From positions 1 through 7,668 of the forward strand of contig JAKSDN010000600.1 in assembly GCA_022360075.1 (NCBI GenBank): 7,668 nucleotides of DNA. The letters run 5' to 3'. A program made the position numbers and the translations under genes. Under the pieces are notes generated by a model, which was given only the letters and a program-made list of their open reading frames with translations, did not search any database and had not been told where the DNA came from. Positions 4,771 through 7,668 of the stretch are shown here, piece by piece. The first letter of the stretch is position 1. The number at the start of each line of letters is the position of its first letter. Origin of the DNA: Kiloniellales bacterium. Lineage in GTDB: Bacteria; Pseudomonadota; Alphaproteobacteria; Kiloniellales; JAKSDN01.

Positions 4771-5568
4771 TTGAACGACTCGCAAGGCATGGAGGGATCG
4801 GGACACAGCGGCGGTGCGGCGGACGGCCCGGCGCGCCTTGCGGTCCGCGAGCTTTTCAAAGCCTATCGCCTCGGCGAAGCCCAGGTCGCCGTGCTGCGCG
4901 GCCTCTCGATCGCCGTCGCCGGGGGCGAGATCGTGGCGATCATGGGCCCGAGCGGCTCCGGCAAGACCACGCTGCTCAACTGCATTGCCGGCATCGACAG
5001 CCCGGACCGGGGCAGCGTGAGCATCGCCGACCGGCCTGTCGACTTCGGCTCCGAGCGCGAGCGCACGCTGCTGCGCCGGCACCACATCGGAATCGTCTTC
5101 CAGTTCTTCAACCTCATCCCCACCCTGAATGTGCGCGAGAACGTCGAGCTGCCCCTGCGCATCGCCGGCCAAACGGACGCCGAAGGGGATGCGCGCGTCG
5201 ATCGCCTGCTGCAGCGCCTCGGCCTCGGCAAGCGCGCGGGCCACGCGCCGAGCCAGCTTTCCGGCGGCGAGATGCAGCTCGTCTCGATCGCGCGCGCGCT
5301 CGTCCATCGCCCGCAAGTGCTGCTCGCCGACGAGCCGACCGGCAACGTCAATCCGGCGATCGGCGCCTCGATCATGGCGAGCCTGCGCGAGGCGGCCAAA
5401 GATCAGGGGACCGGCGTTCTTCTGGTCACCCACAGCCCGGAGCACGCGGCCTGGGCGGACCGCATCTGCTTCCTCAAGGACGGCGTTATCGCCGAAGAGA
5501 TGCGGCAGGATGGAGAGCGCAGCGACCCCACGCCGCTTTACCGGCGCCTCGAGCGGCTGGGGATCTGA
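4771..5568 (+). CDS. ABC transporter ATP-binding protein, MacB/LolD/YbbA type
   Basis: The 265-residue cytoplasmic ATPase powers the permease encoded one base downstream. Motifs in order: A-loop Tyr (Y32), Walker A GPSGSGKT (59-66), Q-loop Q111 in VFQFFNLIPTLNVRENVELPL, signature LSGGE (163-167), Walker B VLLADE (183-188) and H-loop H221 in VTHS. The FNLIPTLNVRENVELP region is typical of the mechanotransmission/lipoprotein-release subfamily that pairs with FtsX-like permeases. Two oddities: the D-loop reads GNVN rather than the usual GNLD (N194 for Asp), and the signature ends in Glu instead of Gln, the latter also seen in LolD-type proteins. About 20 extra Gly/Ala-rich residues precede the domain. 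The substrate cannot be deduced. The gene is divergent from the TIR gene across a 273-base intergenic region in which I see no confident plus-strand promoter. Confidence 0.93.
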   Translation: MNDSQGMEGSGHSGGAADGPARLAVRELFKAYRLGEAQVAVLRGLSIAVAGGEIVAIMGPSGSGKTTLLNCIAGIDSPDRGSVSIADRPVDFGSERERTLLRRHHIGIVFQFFNLIPTLNVRENVELPLRIAGQTDAEGDARVDRLLQRLGLGKRAGHAPSQLSGGEMQLVSIARALVHRPQVLLADEPTGNVNPAIGASIMASLREAAKDQGTGVLLVTHSPEHAAWADRICFLKDGVIAEEMRQDGERSDPTPLYRRLERLGI

Positions 5569-5569
5569 C

Positions 5570-7668
5570 ATGTCGGCCGCGGTTTTGGGGTCTGTTTCGA
5601 AACTGGTGACGAAGCTACCCCTGCCCCTGTCGCTGGCGATCAAGAGCCTGCAGCATCATCGCATCGTCGCCTTGGTCACCGTCATCGGTATCGCCTTGGG
5701 CGTGGCGGTCGTCGGGGGCATCCTGATCGTCGATGCCAACACGCGGCATGACTTGCCACGGCCGGCCGTGGCGGGTTCGCCCGCCGGGACGGCGCTCGAC
5801 GACGGCCAGCCGCGCTTTCAAGTCTTCTTCGAGCGCGCCGCCGATGCCGAGCGCCGGACCGCCTTGGTCCCGACCCAGAGGGACCAGGCGCAACCGAGCA
5901 CGGAGGCCGAGGCGCCGCGGCGCGGCGAGGCGGACTATCAGGCCATGCGCCTGGCCGTGCGCCTGGCCTCCCTGCTCGCGCTCTTCGTGGGCACGGTCGT
6001 CGTGTTCTACACCATGCGCTATTCGGTCGCCGCGCGGGCGAAGGAGTTCAGCCTGCTCCTCTGCCTCGGCGAGCGTCGCGCGAAGGTCGGCCTCTCCGTC
6101 GTGCTCGAAGCGCTGCTGCTCGGCGCGGCCGGCGCGGCGCTGGGGCTCGCCCTTTCCTTCGCCATCGCCCTGCTGCTGCTGCGCATGGGCATCTCGACCA
6201 ACGGCCGCATGCCGATGGCCGGCTTCGCGGTGCCCTGGTTCGAGCTCCTCGCCATGGCGGCGATCAGCCTGCTCATCGCGCTCGCCGGCGTGATCAGCCC
6301 GATCCGCGGCGTCTACCGTCTCGGCATCGCCGAGGTCCTGCAGCCGCGCTTCCTGTCGCGCGACTTCGGTGCGCGCGCCCTGAACACACCGGCGCTGACC
6401 TGGCTCATCCCGCCTTTTCTCGCCGCGACCTACATCGGTCTCCGCCCGTTCCTGGAATCCTGGCTGTCGGTCGTCTACTTCTTCCTGTTCGAGGCCGCCT
6501 TCGTCGCCCTTACCGCGGTCGCCACCCTGTGGTGGATCGAGCCCTTGCTGCGCGGCCTGCTGCGCCTGTTCGAGGGCCTGCTGCAACCGCTCCTGCCGCT
6601 CGAGGTCTTTCTCACCGGCCGGCGGCTGCGCCTCACCGGACGCAGCATCCGTTTCTCGGTGATCGGCGTGACGCTGGTCTTCAGCCTGCTCACCGGGCTG
6701 CACGACATCACCCGCGCGCTGAAGGACGAGATCCGCCGCTGGTCGGCGGAGGCCGTGGCGCCCTACAGCTACTTCACGCGCGGCTTCGTGACCGAGGCCA
6801 ACGAGCCGGCGCTCCAGGAGATCCTGCAGCGCGAGGGCATCCGTCTCTTCCGCCTGTCGGACAAGCTGCCGGGCGACTTTCCGATCCGCCTGATCCGGGC
6901 GGCCGACATCAACCCCTACCGGGCCGAGCGGGGCCAAGAGCCGTTGCGCCCGGGCAGGGTTATCCTCTCGCGGACACTGGCGAGCCGCTTCGGCCTGTCC
7001 CCCGGCGACAGCGTCGTGATCCGCACGGCGGAAGCCAAGCACCGCTTCGCCGTCATCGAGGTCAGCGACGCGGTCGGCTACGTCGCCGCCTCCGGCCAAT
7101 ACGTCGATCTCAAGTCCTTCGCCCTCATGAGCGAGGGCAACCCGCTCTTCGCGGACAACCTCGAGCGGAGCCTCGGCCGCTACGCCAAGGCGCGCTCGGC
7201 GGAGCCGGAGGGCGGGGCACTCGACCGGGCGCAGATCGGGGCGATGTCGCCCTTCTACTACTTCCTCAAGCAGGGCCGCGGCCAAGGCCTGTGGCAGGTG
7301 CGCGAGATCGACCGCGACTTCCTGATCTTCGACTTCATCTTGCTGATGACGATCGCGCTGGCCGGAATCGGCGTCGCCAACACCATGCTGATCCAGGTGC
7401 ATGCACGCGAGCGGGAATTCTCTCTCCTGCGCTCGGTCGGCATCGACCGTTGGCAGGTTACGAAGCTGCTGCTGCTCGAGGGAACCCTGATCGGACTCGT
7501 CGGCGGTGCCATCGCCATCGTCCTCGGCAATGCGCTCGGTGCGATCAGCGTCTCCTTTCTCGATCACTTCACGCTGTTCGACTACCGCTTCCGCTTCTCG
7601 CCCCAGGTCAGTCTCTACGTCTGCGCCTTGGCCGTCGTGACCTGCCAGGTCTCGGCGCTCTATCCCGC
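5570..7668 (+). CDS. FtsX/MacB-type ABC transporter permease (3' end outside window)
   Basis: At least 699 residues are present, and the frame is open to the window edge. The start is an ATG one base after the ATPase stop, so the two are translationally coupled. Layout: membrane helix at about 32-54, a short external segment of about 70 residues, then a first FtsX core with helices at about 128-149, 174-205 and 224-246. A middle pair of helices follows at about 275-323, another at about 362-376, then an external domain of about 200 residues containing the MacB-like VILSRTLASRFGLSPGD. A second FtsX core begins near 584 (GIGVANTMLIQVHAREREFSLLRSVG). This is the duplicated, roughly ten-helix design of YbbP or AttF/AttG-like permeases rather than four-helix MacB or LolC. 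The first external domain is unusually small. It probably works in export or in handling of lipids or lipoproteins across the inner membrane; the substrate is unknown. Confidence 0.93.
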   Translation, partial: MSAAVLGSVSKLVTKLPLPLSLAIKSLQHHRIVALVTVIGIALGVAVVGGILIVDANTRHDLPRPAVAGSPAGTALDDGQPRFQVFFERAADAERRTALVPTQRDQAQPSTEAEAPRRGEADYQAMRLAVRLASLLALFVGTVVVFYTMRYSVAARAKEFSLLLCLGERRAKVGLSVVLEALLLGAAGAALGLALSFAIALLLLRMGISTNGRMPMAGFAVPWFELLAMAAISLLIALAGVISPIRGVYRLGIAEVLQPRFLSRDFGARALNTPALTWLIPPFLAATYIGLRPFLESWLSVVYFFLFEAAFVALTAVATLWWIEPLLRGLLRLFEGLLQPLLPLEVFLTGRRLRLTGRSIRFSVIGVTLVFSLLTGLHDITRALKDEIRRWSAEAVAPYSYFTRGFVTEANEPALQEILQREGIRLFRLSDKLPGDFPIRLIRAADINPYRAERGQEPLRPGRVILSRTLASRFGLSPGDSVVIRTAEAKHRFAVIEVSDAVGYVAASGQYVDLKSFALMSEGNPLFADNLERSLGRYAKARSAEPEGGALDRAQIGAMSPFYYFLKQGRGQGLWQVREIDRDFLIFDFILLMTIALAGIGVANTMLIQVHAREREFSLLRSVGIDRWQVTKLLLLEGTLIGLVGGAIAIVLGNALGAISVSFLDHFTLFDYRFRFSPQVSLYVCALAVVTCQVSALYP

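Noticed and set aside
4507..5643. A 378-residue minus-strand open frame opposite the ABC ATPase
   Set aside because: The plus strand carries all ABC ATPase motifs in order. The antisense product is compositionally biased and recognisable as nothing.
5615..7567. A 650-residue open frame on the minus strand opposite the permease
   Set aside because: It is an antisense shadow of the permease: low-complexity composition rich in Asp, Glu, Gln, Arg and Ala with no domain, while the plus frame shows clear FtsX motifs and membrane helices.

Overview
The window looks like chromosomal DNA from a high-GC proteobacterium. Alphaproteobacteria, perhaps Rhodospirillales-like, is my best guess. This rests on strong G/C preference at third codon positions, GTG and TTG starts behind good Shine-Dalgarno sites, several very small membrane or envelope proteins, and one promoter-like sequence resembling the alphaproteobacterial EcfG general-stress consensus. 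The lineage is an inference; no rRNA or other marker is present. I see no tRNA, insertion sequence, CRISPR array or phage gene.

Layout, left to right. (1) 124-447 (+) encodes a small exported protein of unknown function. It converges on 480-1262 (-), a histidine-phosphotransfer domain fused to a receiver-like domain that has lost its phosphorylation site. (2) 1422-1550 (-) encodes a 42-residue single-pass membrane protein, with an EcfG-like promoter upstream and a hairpin terminator downstream. It is divergent from 1793-1993 (+), a small lipoprotein. (3) 2171-2350 (+) and 2766-3023 (+) encode two more small proteins, each ending in one C-terminal membrane helix. Their helices resemble that of the 42-residue protein. 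Between them lie about 415 bases without a convincing gene but with two clusters of perfect inverted repeats. (4) 2992-3225 (-) encodes a charged 77-residue protein whose 3' end overlaps the preceding gene tail to tail. (5) 3349-4497 (-) encodes a pentapeptide-repeat protein with a C-terminal TIR domain that keeps the glutamate expected of an NAD-cleaving enzyme. (6) 4771-5568 (+) and 5570 to the window end (+) form an ABC ATPase and FtsX/MacB-type permease operon; the permease is cut by the window edge.

How the genes work together: the only clear functional unit is the ATPase-permease pair, probably an inner-membrane exporter or lipid/lipoprotein-handling machine of the YbbA-YbbP or AttE-AttFG kind. 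The left two thirds is a set of small, mostly single-gene units for envelope, stress and signalling functions. The observations most worth following are the three look-alike mini membrane proteins, the apparently phosphorylation-dead Hpt-receiver fusion, the pentapeptide-TIR protein, and the structured intergenic DNA at 2408-2482 and 2573-2632. I did not find a complete, clearly new multi-gene system.
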